Positions 7,497-16,066 of a DNA stretch of 64,000 nucleotides are shown piece by piece. The position numbers and the translations under genes are program-made. Under the pieces are notes generated by a model. The model saw nothing but the letters and a program-made list of their open reading frames with translations, ran no database searches and was not told the DNA's origin. Each line of letters starts with the position of its first letter. The stretch's first letter is position 1. Origin of the DNA: G963667855 sp963667855 (GTDB lineage: Bacteria; Planctomycetota; Phycisphaerae; UBA1845); assembly GCA_963667855.2 (NCBI GenBank), contig CAXXKI010000020.1:137913-201912 (forward strand). Reading direction: 5' to 3'.

Positions 7497-9197
7497 ATGT
7501 TCAAATCAATGTCGAGGTTGGCGAGTTTTATTACGATAGTGTGTCTGACAATTCCAGTATCCGCCACCTCCGGAAAGACTGTATGGTACGTAGACGACAG
7601 CAGTGTTGGTGGCCTGAACAATGGTACAAGTTGGGAAAACGCATTCATTGAACTGCAATCAGCTTTGGACGTGGCTTCCTATAGCGATGAGATTCGGGTA
7701 GCACAGGGAACCTACACACCAGATTATGATGTAACTTCCAATGTTCATAACGGTGATCGGACTGCATCATTTAGTATTTACAGTGAGGTAGAACTATACG
7801 GTGGCTACGCCGGGTATGGAGCAGCCGATCCTGATCTTCGAGATGTAACTAACCACGTAACAATACTTAGCGGCGATCTAGCTGGCAACGACGGCCCTGG
7901 TTTCCTAAACAATAATGAAAATAGCTACCACGTTGTTCATACTGAATATGTGTATTCTGGCACAATAATAGATGGATTTACGGTTACAGGCGCGAACGGC
8001 AATGGCGAGACGTTTCCCGACTATTATGGCGGAGGTATGTTTAACTATCAAAGCTCACCATCGGTAACCAACTGTATTTTCGACAGTAATATTGCGGTTT
8101 TCGGGGGCGGAATGAGCAACTATAAGAATAGCAGTCCCATTATAGATAACTGCCATTTTAGCGGAAATACAAACACCATAGAAAACGGAAGCGGCGGCGG
8201 AATGTATAATGCTTTCGGCAGTAATCCAGAGTTGTCGAATTGCACTTTTGCCGGAAACTCGGCCACCGGAATCTACGGAAACGGCGGTGGCATGTTTAAC
8301 GCAGAAAGCAGTCCAACCCTTGTTAATTGCACGTTCCGTGATAATACGGCAACCCAACTATCGGGCGGAATACATAACGTTGCTGACAGCAATCCCGATT
8401 TAGCGACTTGTTCCTTTACAAATAACTCGGCAAGCATCATGGGCGGTGGACTATACAATGCTTCCAGCAATCCAACGTTAACCAACTGCACGTTCAGTTC
8501 GAATTCTGCATTTCTTGGAGGTGGACTTAGCAATTACTACAGTAACCCGGTAATCACTAATTGTACTTTCAGTTCGAACACGGCAACTCGGCAGGGGGCT
8601 GGAATATTAGCCTACGAAAACAGTTACCCCACCATAACCAATTGTATCTTGTGGGGTAACGTTGACAGCAACGGCGTTGGTGAATCGAGCCAGATTAGAA
8701 ATATCGGCACTAATGGCGTGCTGTCGGTATCCCATAGCTGCATTCAAGGTTTAGCTACATATAGTGGAAGCGGCAATATTGGAAATAATCCACTCTTTGT
8801 CGATTTCGATGGACTCGATGACATTCCGGGCACGGAGGATGACGACCTTCGTTTGCAAGCCGGTTCTCCTTGTATTAACGGCGGTGATAACACGGCCATC
8901 CCAGTTGGAATCACCACCGATATCGATGGACTTCCACGTGTACACGCTTGTGTGGTGGATATGGGAGCGTATGAATACCAGGGTTATGTACCGTCCACTG
9001 TTTTCGGGGATTCCGATCTTGACTGCTTCATAACCTTGGATGATTATCAAGATTTCCATTCCTGCATTGAACAAACTGGAAGTAAATTGGGAACTCGATT
9101 CGACAATTGCACCGAAGTATTCGACAGCGACGGCGACGATGACGTCGATCTAGCTGACTTCGCGGTGTTTCAAGCGGCTTTCGGTAGCAGAACTTGA
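7497..9197 (+). CDS. secreted right-handed beta-helix repeat protein with C-terminal EF-hand/dockerin-like module
   Basis: A 566-residue exported protein. A signal peptide (SRLASFITIVCLTIPVSA) is followed by WYVDDSSVGGLNNGTSWENA, a common opening of parallel beta-helix surface proteins. Residues about 180-400 are repeats of the form GGGMFN..SSPTLVNCTF..N, the polymorphic-outer-membrane/chlamydial-type beta-helix rung, with a late CILWGN turn. The C-terminus carries two acidic motifs, DSDLDCFITLDDY and DSDGDDDVDLADF, like dockerin EF-hand loops. The ATG at 7497 has AAGAAGGAG six bases upstream. Probably surface-attached or secreted; polysaccharide binding or lyase activity is possible but no catalytic motif is recognised. 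Confidence 0.8.
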   Translation: MFKSMSRLASFITIVCLTIPVSATSGKTVWYVDDSSVGGLNNGTSWENAFIELQSALDVASYSDEIRVAQGTYTPDYDVTSNVHNGDRTASFSIYSEVELYGGYAGYGAADPDLRDVTNHVTILSGDLAGNDGPGFLNNNENSYHVVHTEYVYSGTIIDGFTVTGANGNGETFPDYYGGGMFNYQSSPSVTNCIFDSNIAVFGGGMSNYKNSSPIIDNCHFSGNTNTIENGSGGGMYNAFGSNPELSNCTFAGNSATGIYGNGGGMFNAESSPTLVNCTFRDNTATQLSGGIHNVADSNPDLATCSFTNNSASIMGGGLYNASSNPTLTNCTFSSNSAFLGGGLSNYYSNPVITNCTFSSNTATRQGAGILAYENSYPTITNCILWGNVDSNGVGESSQIRNIGTNGVLSVSHSCIQGLATYSGSGNIGNNPLFVDFDGLDDIPGTEDDDLRLQAGSPCINGGDNTAIPVGITTDIDGLPRVHACVVDMGAYEYQGYVPSTVFGDSDLDCFITLDDYQDFHSCIEQTGSKLGTRFDNCTEVFDSDGDDDVDLADFAVFQAAFGSRT

Positions 9198-9248
9198 TAG
9201 CTTGTGTAACTGGTCGCCCGATAAATCCCAAAACAAGACCTACTGCAA

Positions 9249-9267
9249 GTGTTCAAAAGTTGAACAC
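9249..9267. terminator. hairpin between convergent genes
   Basis: A perfect eight-base-pair inverted repeat, GTGTTCAA and TTGAACAC, with loop AAG. It sits between the 3' ends of the beta-helix gene (+) and the PEP-CTERM gene (-). It lacks a T-run, so it may be a weak bidirectional terminator or an mRNA-end stabiliser. Confidence 0.45.
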
Positions 9268-9314
9268 ACCCTTCTCATTCCGATTACATCATCAGGACTG
9301 TATTGACAATATCG

Positions 9315-10319
9315 TTATCGACTTTTTCTGATGAATATCCCCAAGCTCCCCATCGCCAGCAATGCCAGCGATGCCGGTTCGGGGATGTATGCCAGGCGGA
9401 ACCCGATTGATTCTATTTCAGATGATGGAGTTTTGCAGTAGCGATTGGATGCCAGTTGCCGATACTCGAGATTTCCCCACGACCCGCCACGCATTACACG
9501 CGATTCGCCGATTATCGTCTCATTCAGCTCAAAGATATTACCGCCCTGATCAAAGGTGCCGTATGGGCTTGGGGAGTTTTCATGCTCACCAACTTCTGTT
9601 CGGTAATACGGTTCGCCAATAGTGTAATCACCGCAACTGTTGTAGAACGTTGCGCTATTACCCGAATCGGGATCGGTTACATCGTTATTGGGAGTGGTAT
9701 CGCTACTGGTGGGATAGTCGAAATAATCACCGGTAGCGCCATTATTTTTGTGGTAGGCTGCCTTATACCATTCGTCCTCAGAAGGGATTACCCAGGTTGC
9801 GTCAGGATCACGTTGAACTGTCATCAACTCCGTATCAGTCAATGCTCCATTGAGATTATACGAACCGGTTTCCGTACTGCCACTTCCCCGGCCGTTATGC
9901 ATCCAATTGGCAAAACGAGCCGCGTCGCCCCAGGAAACGTAATTCACCGGTCTATTCGCCCAATCGGTGGCCACGGTGTAGCTATAGCTGCCGGACAAGC
10001 CGCTGCGCTGGATTTTGCAGCCTCGATCATTCGACCACATTTCCAGGTTATACAACCCATACGAATCGGTCTCCGCCGCAGCATTGAGAAATTCAGCATA
10101 CTGCCGGGCCGTCACTTCATACTTACCGATACTGTAACGGTAATCCACGGCCCCACAAAGGCGAGCGGGCCCCTCACCTCCGCAGTTTTCACCCGACCAC
10201 TCACCGACATTCCCCGTATTTCCTACAGGCACAACTTCCATTGTCGCACCCGCCTGGCTCAATGAGCAAAAAGCCAACACAATAAAAATAATTGAAGCGA
10301 ACATAATGCACGATCTCAT
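9315..10319 (-). CDS. PEP-CTERM protein with formylglycine-generating-enzyme-like (SUMF1/FGE-sulfatase) domain
   Basis: A 334-residue exported protein. It begins with a signal peptide (MFASIIFIVLAFCSLSQAGA). The middle matches the SUMF1 fold: IGKYEVTARQYAEFLNA, RPVNYVSWGDAARFANWM, IPSEDEWYKAAYH, and the closing SRVMRGGSWGN. The C-terminus IPEPASLALLAMGSLGIF followed by RKSR is a PEP-CTERM sorting signal, so it is probably delivered to the outer surface by an exosortase. In this setting the FGE fold is more likely a structural or sugar-binding module than a sulfatase-activating enzyme. GGAGGA lies six bases before the ATG at 10319. Confidence 0.83.
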   Translation of the reverse strand: MRSCIMFASIIFIVLAFCSLSQAGATMEVVPVGNTGNVGEWSGENCGGEGPARLCGAVDYRYSIGKYEVTARQYAEFLNAAAETDSYGLYNLEMWSNDRGCKIQRSGLSGSYSYTVATDWANRPVNYVSWGDAARFANWMHNGRGSGSTETGSYNLNGALTDTELMTVQRDPDATWVIPSEDEWYKAAYHKNNGATGDYFDYPTSSDTTPNNDVTDPDSGNSATFYNSCGDYTIGEPYYRTEVGEHENSPSPYGTFDQGGNIFELNETIIGESRVMRGGSWGNLEYRQLASNRYCKTPSSEIESIGFRLAYIPEPASLALLAMGSLGIFIRKSR

Positions 10320-11109
10320 TTCTCTTCCTCCGAAGTTGGAAATAGTCAATTCGACCGATGAGTGGAACTCAAGCACACCAGTGAATCCGCCAGTTTAATT
10401 GTATAATGGAAAGCCTCTCTCGCCTCCATTGATAGCCTTACTATAGTTTAACAGGATAACTGATTCAAGTTTTCCCACAAAACCGCCATACCGCTAAGAC
10501 ACAATTTAGACAACAAGTAAAGCTTCGTAGAGGCCAGCCACGATCAGCACGTCATGTCAAACTGGAAACCAAGCCGGCGATTTGAATCGGCGGATTGCCA
10601 ATACCCCCAACATTAGCAACAAAAGCCAGGACTGCCATCACAACAAACCGCAGCAAATCACGAATAAAAGCAACTATCCCAATCAATAAACTCGATAACG
10701 AACAACTCAATATTTGAGCGACCTGCCCCACAAAGGGAGCAATCAATCTAATTCCAATTCAAACTGTGAAAGCATTAACAAATCAGTTTAAAATTATCAC
10801 AAGAAAGGCAATTTTGCAGTTTTGTTAGTTTAAACAGTGATAGACAACAAAGAATGGTGGTTTTGGGGAACCAGGTAATTGTCCTGCGGAACCTCAAAAA
10901 ACTTCACAACCCCTAAACCACCCAAACCAACTAGCGGTATTAAATAACCTTATTCCGCGCGGGTATAATCTACATTCTTGACATGGGTATTCGCACAAAT
11001 CATACTTTTTACTAGAGATAGCGCGAAGTAGGTCAGGTATTCAAATCTTTGAAGCAGTGTGTGTTTCGATCTGGCCTGCAGTACTTTGCACTACTGAAAA
11101 GGAGCAAAT
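10320..11109. other. 790-base intergenic region
   Basis: An A+T-rich stretch between the divergently oriented PEP-CTERM gene and the cold-shock gene. The part nearest 11109 holds the promoter and long leader of the cold-shock gene. A 64-codon hydrophobic frame on the minus strand at 10552-10746 has only a TTG start and no clear ribosome site, so it is not called. Nothing else is recognised. Confidence 0.5.
10978..11006 (+). promoter_or_regulatory. predicted sigma-70-like promoter of the cold-shock gene
   Basis: TTGACA at 10978-10983, a 17-base spacer, then CATACT at 11001-11006 (four of six matches to TATAAT). Transcription would begin near 11013, leaving a leader of about 97 bases before the ATG. 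Long leaders are typical of temperature-regulated csp mRNAs. A second TATAAT at 10964-10969 lacks a good -35 box. Confidence 0.5.
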
Positions 11110-11313
11110 ATGCAAGGCACAGTAAAATGGTTTAACTCAACCAAGGGATTCGGATTCATCACCCCCGAAGATGGTACACCCGACATATTCGTCCACGCCA
11201 GTGCCATTAAAAGCGAAGGATTCCAGTCTTTGAGTGAAGGGGACAAGGTGGAATTCAACCTCGGGCATGGAGCAAAGGGCCCTAAAGCCGATGACGTACG
11301 CATGCTGGGTTAG
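11110..11313 (+). CDS. cold-shock protein (CspA family)
   Basis: A 67-residue single cold-shock domain, full length for the family. It opens MQGTVKWFNSTKGFGFI with the RNP1 motif KGFGFI, and RNP2 is DIFVHASAI. The protein binds single-stranded RNA and DNA and acts as an RNA chaperone in the cytoplasm. AAAAGGAG ends five bases before the ATG. The roughly 100-base untranslated leader suggests post-transcriptional, possibly cold-dependent, control. Confidence 0.95.
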   Translation: MQGTVKWFNSTKGFGFITPEDGTPDIFVHASAIKSEGFQSLSEGDKVEFNLGHGAKGPKADDVRMLG

Positions 11314-11355
11314 TTCCAGCACGCGCCACCCAACCAATACGCTTTCCCTAACTGA

Positions 11356-11376
11356 CTTTAACCAATCAGGTTAAAG
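11356..11376. terminator. hairpin between cold-shock gene and convergent small gene
   Basis: A perfect eight-base-pair stem, CTTTAACC and GGTTAAAG, with loop AATCA, lying between the two convergent 3' ends. There is no strong T-run on either strand, so termination strength is uncertain. Confidence 0.5.
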
Positions 11377-11390
11377 CCAACAGCCGAACG

Positions 11391-11726
11391 TTAATGACCG
11401 CCTGTCGGGTCTATTCGATGGACTCGTTCCATTAGAACGCGCACCATCTTATCATCGTGCGGATCGTGGTGAACGTTCTTTACCCGCCAATATTCCTTGC
11501 CGTAATTATTCAAATGCCCCTGCAGGTCTCCAAAATCGCATCGAAGAGTATGATACTCATACCTGACGCAATCGTGAGTTATTGGATCACCGGCCGGCTC
11601 TATCTTTTCGACCATGATCGACATGCCACAAACAGTCTGCATGGCCGCGTCTTCAGTCTGCGCATCAACGACCAGTTCGACATCTTCAGCGGTTTCCTTG
11701 TGTGCTCCAGTAATGTGGTACTTCAT
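11391..11726 (-). CDS. small hypothetical protein
   Basis: A 111-residue soluble protein with no recognised family. The first half has the pattern MKYHITGAHKETAEDVELVV followed by an alternating acidic/aliphatic stretch, suggesting a small alpha/beta fold. The second half is His- and Asp-rich (VHHDPHDDK), which could bind metal. The ATG has AAGGAG six bases upstream, which supports translation. It is convergent with the cold-shock gene and tandem with efp. Confidence 0.6.
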   Translation of the reverse strand: MKYHITGAHKETAEDVELVVDAQTEDAAMQTVCGMSIMVEKIEPAGDPITHDCVRYEYHTLRCDFGDLQGHLNNYGKEYWRVKNVHHDPHDDKMVRVLMERVHRIDPTGGH

Positions 11727-11887
11727 GGAAAACTCCTTACGGCAATGGTGTAGTAGCTGTTCGCCAATGCTTAATGCGCGATTCCGGCATCGCGTCCCGG
11801 TTTGGTTAGATTATAACCACATACGTCTACGGAAGCTGTTAGTATTTAGAAACTCTTTGATTCGTGACATGAAAACACAGAAACGAC

Positions 11888-11918
11888 ACCGGAATTTCCT
11901 GTTTCAGGAGATTCCGGT
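11888..11918 (-). terminator. strong hairpin downstream of efp
   Basis: A stem of 14 base pairs (one G-U), arms ending CCGGAATTTCCTG and CAGGAGATTCCGG, around a three-base loop. On the minus strand it is followed by a moderately T-rich stretch. It sits about 45 bases past the efp stop codon and is the likely efp terminator. Confidence 0.6.
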
Positions 11919-11961
11919 ACCGTGTTATTACCCGATATATATTACCAGTAGATGAGCAGAC

Positions 11962-12522
11962 CTATTTTACTCGGTCGAGATACTCACCTGTGCGGGTGTC
12001 AACGCGAATCTTTTCACCCGGCTCGACAAATGCGGGCACGCGAACCTTCACACCAGTTTCCATAATGGCGTCCTTCGGCTGGTTCTGAACAGTTGCCCCT
12101 TTAACTACCGGAGGCGTCTCGGTCACTTCCAGAGTAACCACCGTGGGCAATTCAAAAGTAATGACTTCGCCGTCGAGAATCTGGCAGGTCACCTTTTCGT
12201 TAGGCAAAAGATAATCCTTGGCATCGCTTACCATGTCGGAAGAGATGACGATCTGGTCGTAGGTTTCGGTATCCATAAGTACGTAACCGGAACCATCCTC
12301 GTAGAGGTATTCATACTCTTTCGTCTCAACGAAGGGAACTTCGACCCTTTCATCAACGCGGAAACGGACGTCGGTCATGTTCCCCTGCTTAAAATTCTTG
12401 AGCTTGGTCTGCATGTAGGTTCCACCTTTCCCCTTGGTTACGTAGCGGGCTTCGTGGACCACGTACAGGTCACCTTCATGCATTACGAGTTTGCCTTTTC
12501 GCAGGTCGCGGGCGTTAATCAT
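11962..12522 (-). CDS. efp: translation elongation factor P
   Basis: A 186-residue EF-P, the factor that rescues ribosomes stalled at polyproline. The three-domain layout is complete: the KOW-like N-domain MINARDLRKGKLVMHEGDLY, the modified loop THR-like segment VTKGKGGTY with Lys32 at the tip (equivalent to Lys34 of E. coli), and the C-terminal GVKVRVPAFVEPGEKIRVDT signature. A lysine at the tip suggests beta-lysylation or a similar modification rather than rhamnosylation of arginine. The ATG at 12522 has GGAG upstream and matches family length; a longer frame upstream is not homologous. Confidence 0.96.
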   Translation of the reverse strand: MINARDLRKGKLVMHEGDLYVVHEARYVTKGKGGTYMQTKLKNFKQGNMTDVRFRVDERVEVPFVETKEYEYLYEDGSGYVLMDTETYDQIVISSDMVSDAKDYLLPNEKVTCQILDGEVITFELPTVVTLEVTETPPVVKGATVQNQPKDAIMETGVKVRVPAFVEPGEKIRVDTRTGEYLDRVK

Positions 12523-12782
12523 TTGTGATTCTCCACATTCTCCAAGTACCACTGATAATGATGAGCACACCGCGTAAATCCGCAGACGGCACATCTCGAC
12601 GAAGAACCTTGTATGGTTGCAAAAGCTGGCCTGCTGGTCAAGGGGCGTAAATAAACCGCGCCCGGACCAACGTCCGAGAAAACCGCGATCCTGGACTAAT
12701 AGGCCGAACGCGGAGGAAAGAGGTGAATTCGTTAGGCAGCAGCAGGCGTAGTCAGCGGCGCATTTCGTTGTAGAATCAAGCC

Positions 12783-13595
12783 ATGAGCAGAAAAAATAAA
12801 CCGGCCGTCCAGAAATATCACGATAGAGTCGCCCGTCGTTACGACGCCAGCTATGAAGACCTCTTCTGGCAGTTTCACGACGCGCTGACCTGGGACTACA
12901 TCAAGCCATATCTGCCTACCGACCAGTCGGTTCCGGTAATGGATCTAGGCTGCGGCACGGGCAAGTGGGGGTTAAAACTGACCAACAGTGGCTACCGGGT
13001 AGCGTATGTGGACATATCCGGGGCCATGGTGGGCACCGCTCGCGGCAAAGTGGAAGAAATAGGCAAACTGGATCGTGCAGAGTTTTTCCAGGCCGACCTT
13101 TGCGATCTCTCGGAGTTGCCCAAAGAGACCTACGGGTTGGCCGTGGCTATGGGCGATCCCGTTGGCTGTACCACATCGCCGGCCAAAGCTCTAAAGGAGA
13201 TTCGTAAACGGCTGACTGCTGACGGCATTCTCATTGCCACCCTGGACAACAAGCTTTCCGCCCTGGATTTTTACCTGGAAGGTGGTTCGCCGAAAAAGAT
13301 GCACGCGTTCTTAAAGACGGGCCGAACCCACTGGTTGACCAGCGACGCCGACGAGCAGTTCGAGATCCACACCTTCACTCCGAAAGAGGCCACCCGCCTG
13401 TTCGAGACCGCAGGCTTTGAGATTCTAGATATAAGGGGAAAAACAATCCTGAACCTGCGCAAACACCAGCACCTGCTGGAGGAACCGGAAGCCCGAAGAG
13501 CCTGGCTCAAGATGGAAAAATCCCTAAGTAAAGATTCCGACGCATTGGCCACCGCCGGGCATCTGCAGATAGCCGCGAGAATACGGGCGAAATAG
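12783..13595 (+). CDS. class I SAM-dependent methyltransferase
   Basis: A 270-residue methyltransferase. It begins with KYHDRVARRYDASYED, a typical helix before the fold, then motif I VMDLGCGTGKWGLKL, an acidic strand (VAYVDIS), and the late RLTADGILIATLDN. The FHTFT-like segment near residue 195 and the C-terminal helices resemble methyltransferases of the ubiE/UbiG group, but the acceptor is unknown. It is divergent from efp and begins the accessory region. Confidence 0.78.
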   Translation: MSRKNKPAVQKYHDRVARRYDASYEDLFWQFHDALTWDYIKPYLPTDQSVPVMDLGCGTGKWGLKLTNSGYRVAYVDISGAMVGTARGKVEEIGKLDRAEFFQADLCDLSELPKETYGLAVAMGDPVGCTTSPAKALKEIRKRLTADGILIATLDNKLSALDFYLEGGSPKKMHAFLKTGRTHWLTSDADEQFEIHTFTPKEATRLFETAGFEILDIRGKTILNLRKHQHLLEEPEARRAWLKMEKSLSKDSDALATAGHLQIAARIRAK

Positions 13596-13656
13596 GAACA
13601 TACTACAAAAACGAGGAGAGTTTTAATCAAATAGCCCGGAAATATGGAATAGGCAT

Positions 13657-14136
13657 ATGACAGACGCTACTACAAAGCGAAAAAAGTATGAAGCTAATTC
13701 CGCCAGGTCGTTTCTTATTCCTGAGGAGCGAGAAAGATTTATCCGTGCAACAGCGAACAGGAGATTACCTCCCAAGCTCGATCAAAAAAGCATAAAACGG
13801 CGAGCAAAATTCAGGACAATGCTCTCCGGCTTGGAATATTCGCTTGCTCGGGATAACGAAAGCATTAAACATTACCCTGCTGTTCCTGGCGCAAAACTGT
13901 TGAAGCAGCTATTAGATCTCGGTACGCCAAGGGTATGCTATGTTTTATCGTTGTCACCCAATTGGGACGGTCAATTCAAATCCCTGAAAGAATTCGTGCC
14001 TGAGCTATCTGAGGAATCCACCGGAACTAGCCTCATAATCTGTATTCCAGAATCGATAGCATTCTATTACCATGGGGAAATATCAGATCTATCGACGATT
14101 CTATATAGAACAAAATATCCCCCAAAAAAAGGATAG
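13657..14136 (+). CDS. hypothetical protein upstream of RhuM-like gene
   Basis: A 159-residue basic, soluble protein not recognised as a known family. The N-terminal 50 residues are rich in Lys and Arg (TTKRKKYEANSARS, SIKRRAKFR), and the C-terminal part alternates hydrophobic strands (RVCYVLSLSPN, SLIICIPESIAFYYHG). It ends only eight bases before the RhuM-like gene, whose ribosome site overlaps its stop, so the two are probably one transcript. A nucleic-acid-binding role is possible from the charge pattern only. Confidence 0.5.
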   Translation: MTDATTKRKKYEANSARSFLIPEERERFIRATANRRLPPKLDQKSIKRRAKFRTMLSGLEYSLARDNESIKHYPAVPGAKLLKQLLDLGTPRVCYVLSLSPNWDGQFKSLKEFVPELSEESTGTSLIICIPESIAFYYHGEISDLSTILYRTKYPPKKG

Positions 14137-14144
14137 ATCAGAGA

Positions 14145-15194
14145 ATGACCAATGACACAAACGAAAACCGCCCTGACGGCGAACTACTCGTTTATCATGA
14201 TCCCGATCTTGAACAGCCCGTTCGTGTCCTGCTCTCGGGCGAGACTGTGTGGCTGACGCAGCGACTGATGGCCGACCTGTTCCAGACGACTGTAGCCAAC
14301 ATAAATATCCATATATCAAATATTTACGAGGACAAGGAGCTCCTTCCGGAAGCAACTATTAAGAAATACTTAATAGTTCAAAACGAAGGGAACCGGCAGG
14401 TCAAACGACTGATAGATCACTATAACCTGGAGATGATCCTGGCCGTCGGATACCGAGTCCGCTCTGCTAGAGGAGTGCAGTTCCGCCAGTGGGCAACGGC
14501 CCGGTTGAGCGAGTATCTGGTAAAAGGCTTCACACTCGACGACGACCGCCTAAAAGGAAACACAAGCGCAGTCGATTACTTCGACGAACTGCTGGCCAGA
14601 ATTCGCGATATTCGAGCCAGTGAAGCTCGAGTCTACCTGATGATCCGTAACATTTTCGCCCTGGCCTGTGATTACCAGGATAACAATAAAGAGACGCAAC
14701 TCTTTTTCGCCACAATGCAGAATAAAATGCATTACGCGGCAACAGGATTGACGGCCGCCGAAATCGTCAAAACCCGCGCTGATGCCAAGCAACCTAATAT
14801 GGGTTTGACTAATTGGAAAAGTTCGCAAGTATTAAAGAGCGATGTCGGCATTGCCAAAAACTATCTTGACAACAAAGAAATCGACACGCTCAACCGCATT
14901 ACGGTAATGTTCCTCGATCAGGCAGAGTTTCGCGCTCAACGTCGCCAAACTATCCGCTTGAGCGACTGGACAGGTTTTCTGGATAAGTTTCTTTCCGATG
15001 TAGAATTACCACTGCTAACCGATGCCGGTCAAACCAGTCATTCCGAGGCTGCCGACTACGCCAACGAACAATACGATCAGTTCGCCCAGAAAAGGCGTCA
15101 GGAATCGGAACAACAAGCCCAGCAACAATACGTGGAAGATTTGAAGGAAAGTGCCAAAATACTAAAACAGCAAAGAAAACACGATGAAGAATAA
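14145..15194 (+). CDS. RhuM family protein
   Basis: A 349-residue homolog of RhuM (virulence-protein RhuM family). The signature VRVLLSGETVWLTQRLMADLF, TTVANINIHISNIYEDKEL and the block YNLEMILAVGYRVRSARGVQFRQWAT are all present. RhuM proteins occur on genomic islands, often beside toxin-antitoxin or restriction genes, and their molecular role is unknown. The C-terminal 50 residues form a Gln/Glu/Lys-rich coiled coil. It is coupled to the upstream basic protein. Its presence marks this segment as accessory DNA. Confidence 0.87.
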   Translation: MTNDTNENRPDGELLVYHDPDLEQPVRVLLSGETVWLTQRLMADLFQTTVANINIHISNIYEDKELLPEATIKKYLIVQNEGNRQVKRLIDHYNLEMILAVGYRVRSARGVQFRQWATARLSEYLVKGFTLDDDRLKGNTSAVDYFDELLARIRDIRASEARVYLMIRNIFALACDYQDNNKETQLFFATMQNKMHYAATGLTAAEIVKTRADAKQPNMGLTNWKSSQVLKSDVGIAKNYLDNKEIDTLNRITVMFLDQAEFRAQRRQTIRLSDWTGFLDKFLSDVELPLLTDAGQTSHSEAADYANEQYDQFAQKRRQESEQQAQQQYVEDLKESAKILKQQRKHDEE

Positions 15195-15295
15195 TCGCAA
15201 TAACCCGTCAATCATGCAGCAATACTGGAAAACAGATAAAGGCAATTTTCTATTGTTAAAATCCGCAATGCCATCTTAATAACGACTAGCGAACC

Positions 15296-15772
15296 GTGGC
15301 AAAACGAAAGAAACGCATCCTATTATTTATCGTGCTGCCGATTTCGCTGATTTTGGCCGTGGGAGGGTACTTTGTTTTCAGTTTGCTCTACGTGCTCGCC
15401 CATATCCAAGAAGCGTATGCAGTCTGGGATAGCGCGACCTTGACTATCGAGTATATGGAAACCCATAATAGACAATGGCCCCAATCCTGGGATAACCTGT
15501 TTTCGTGCATCGATACTATGGAAAAAAACGATCGGTATTTACGAGGATTCTCGAAGAATAACTACACTGAAATAGCTAAACTCGTTAAAATCGATTGGAA
15601 AGCGAACGTCAACAAACTCGCCCAAACTGAACTTAAAGATGGTGAATTACCCTTTAAGGTCATTACCCGCCCGGACGGCAGCAGGTTCCCAATAGTCTGG
15701 AATGAACCTAATACGTTGATCTGGAAGTACCTCGAGGAAAAATCCACACACAAAACCAGAGAAGTGAAATGA
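15296..15772 (+). CDS. single-pass membrane protein, unknown function
   Basis: A 158-residue protein with GTG start. Residues 8-34 form one transmembrane helix (ILLFIVLPISLILAVGGYF). The rest is soluble and contains NRQWPQSWDNLFS, a WPxSWxxL motif I associate with small planctomycete hypothetical proteins, and RPDGSRFPIVWNEP. The outward domain is probably periplasmic. There is no clear Shine-Dalgarno. No function can be assigned. Confidence 0.5.
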   Translation: MAKRKKRILLFIVLPISLILAVGGYFVFSLLYVLAHIQEAYAVWDSATLTIEYMETHNRQWPQSWDNLFSCIDTMEKNDRYLRGFSKNNYTEIAKLVKIDWKANVNKLAQTELKDGELPFKVITRPDGSRFPIVWNEPNTLIWKYLEEKSTHKTREVK

Positions 15773-16066
15773 CGCCAGTTTCACAGCCCGTTGCTACCTC
15801 TACCAATACAAGCAAACCCTTAACCAAAACGTCATTGCCTCGAATTGGAGCAAACTGAATACCGCCTTGGCCCCCAAGAACATTCGCAACAAACGGCCAT
15901 CCAACTGAAAACTCTGGTTCCCGAACCTTCATTCTATAAAGCCAAATCAGCGATTTTTCCCCTTAGAGAGCGTTTTGTACGACTACTCCCTTGAATTTCC
16001 CGCAAAAGTGGTCACAATAATTACCAGTTATACGCATAACTGGTCGTTAATATTACCAGGTTCGCC

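Noticed and set aside
10552..10746. 64-codon hydrophobic frame on the minus strand
   Set aside because: Only a TTG start, no convincing Shine-Dalgarno and no recognised family; left as intergenic.
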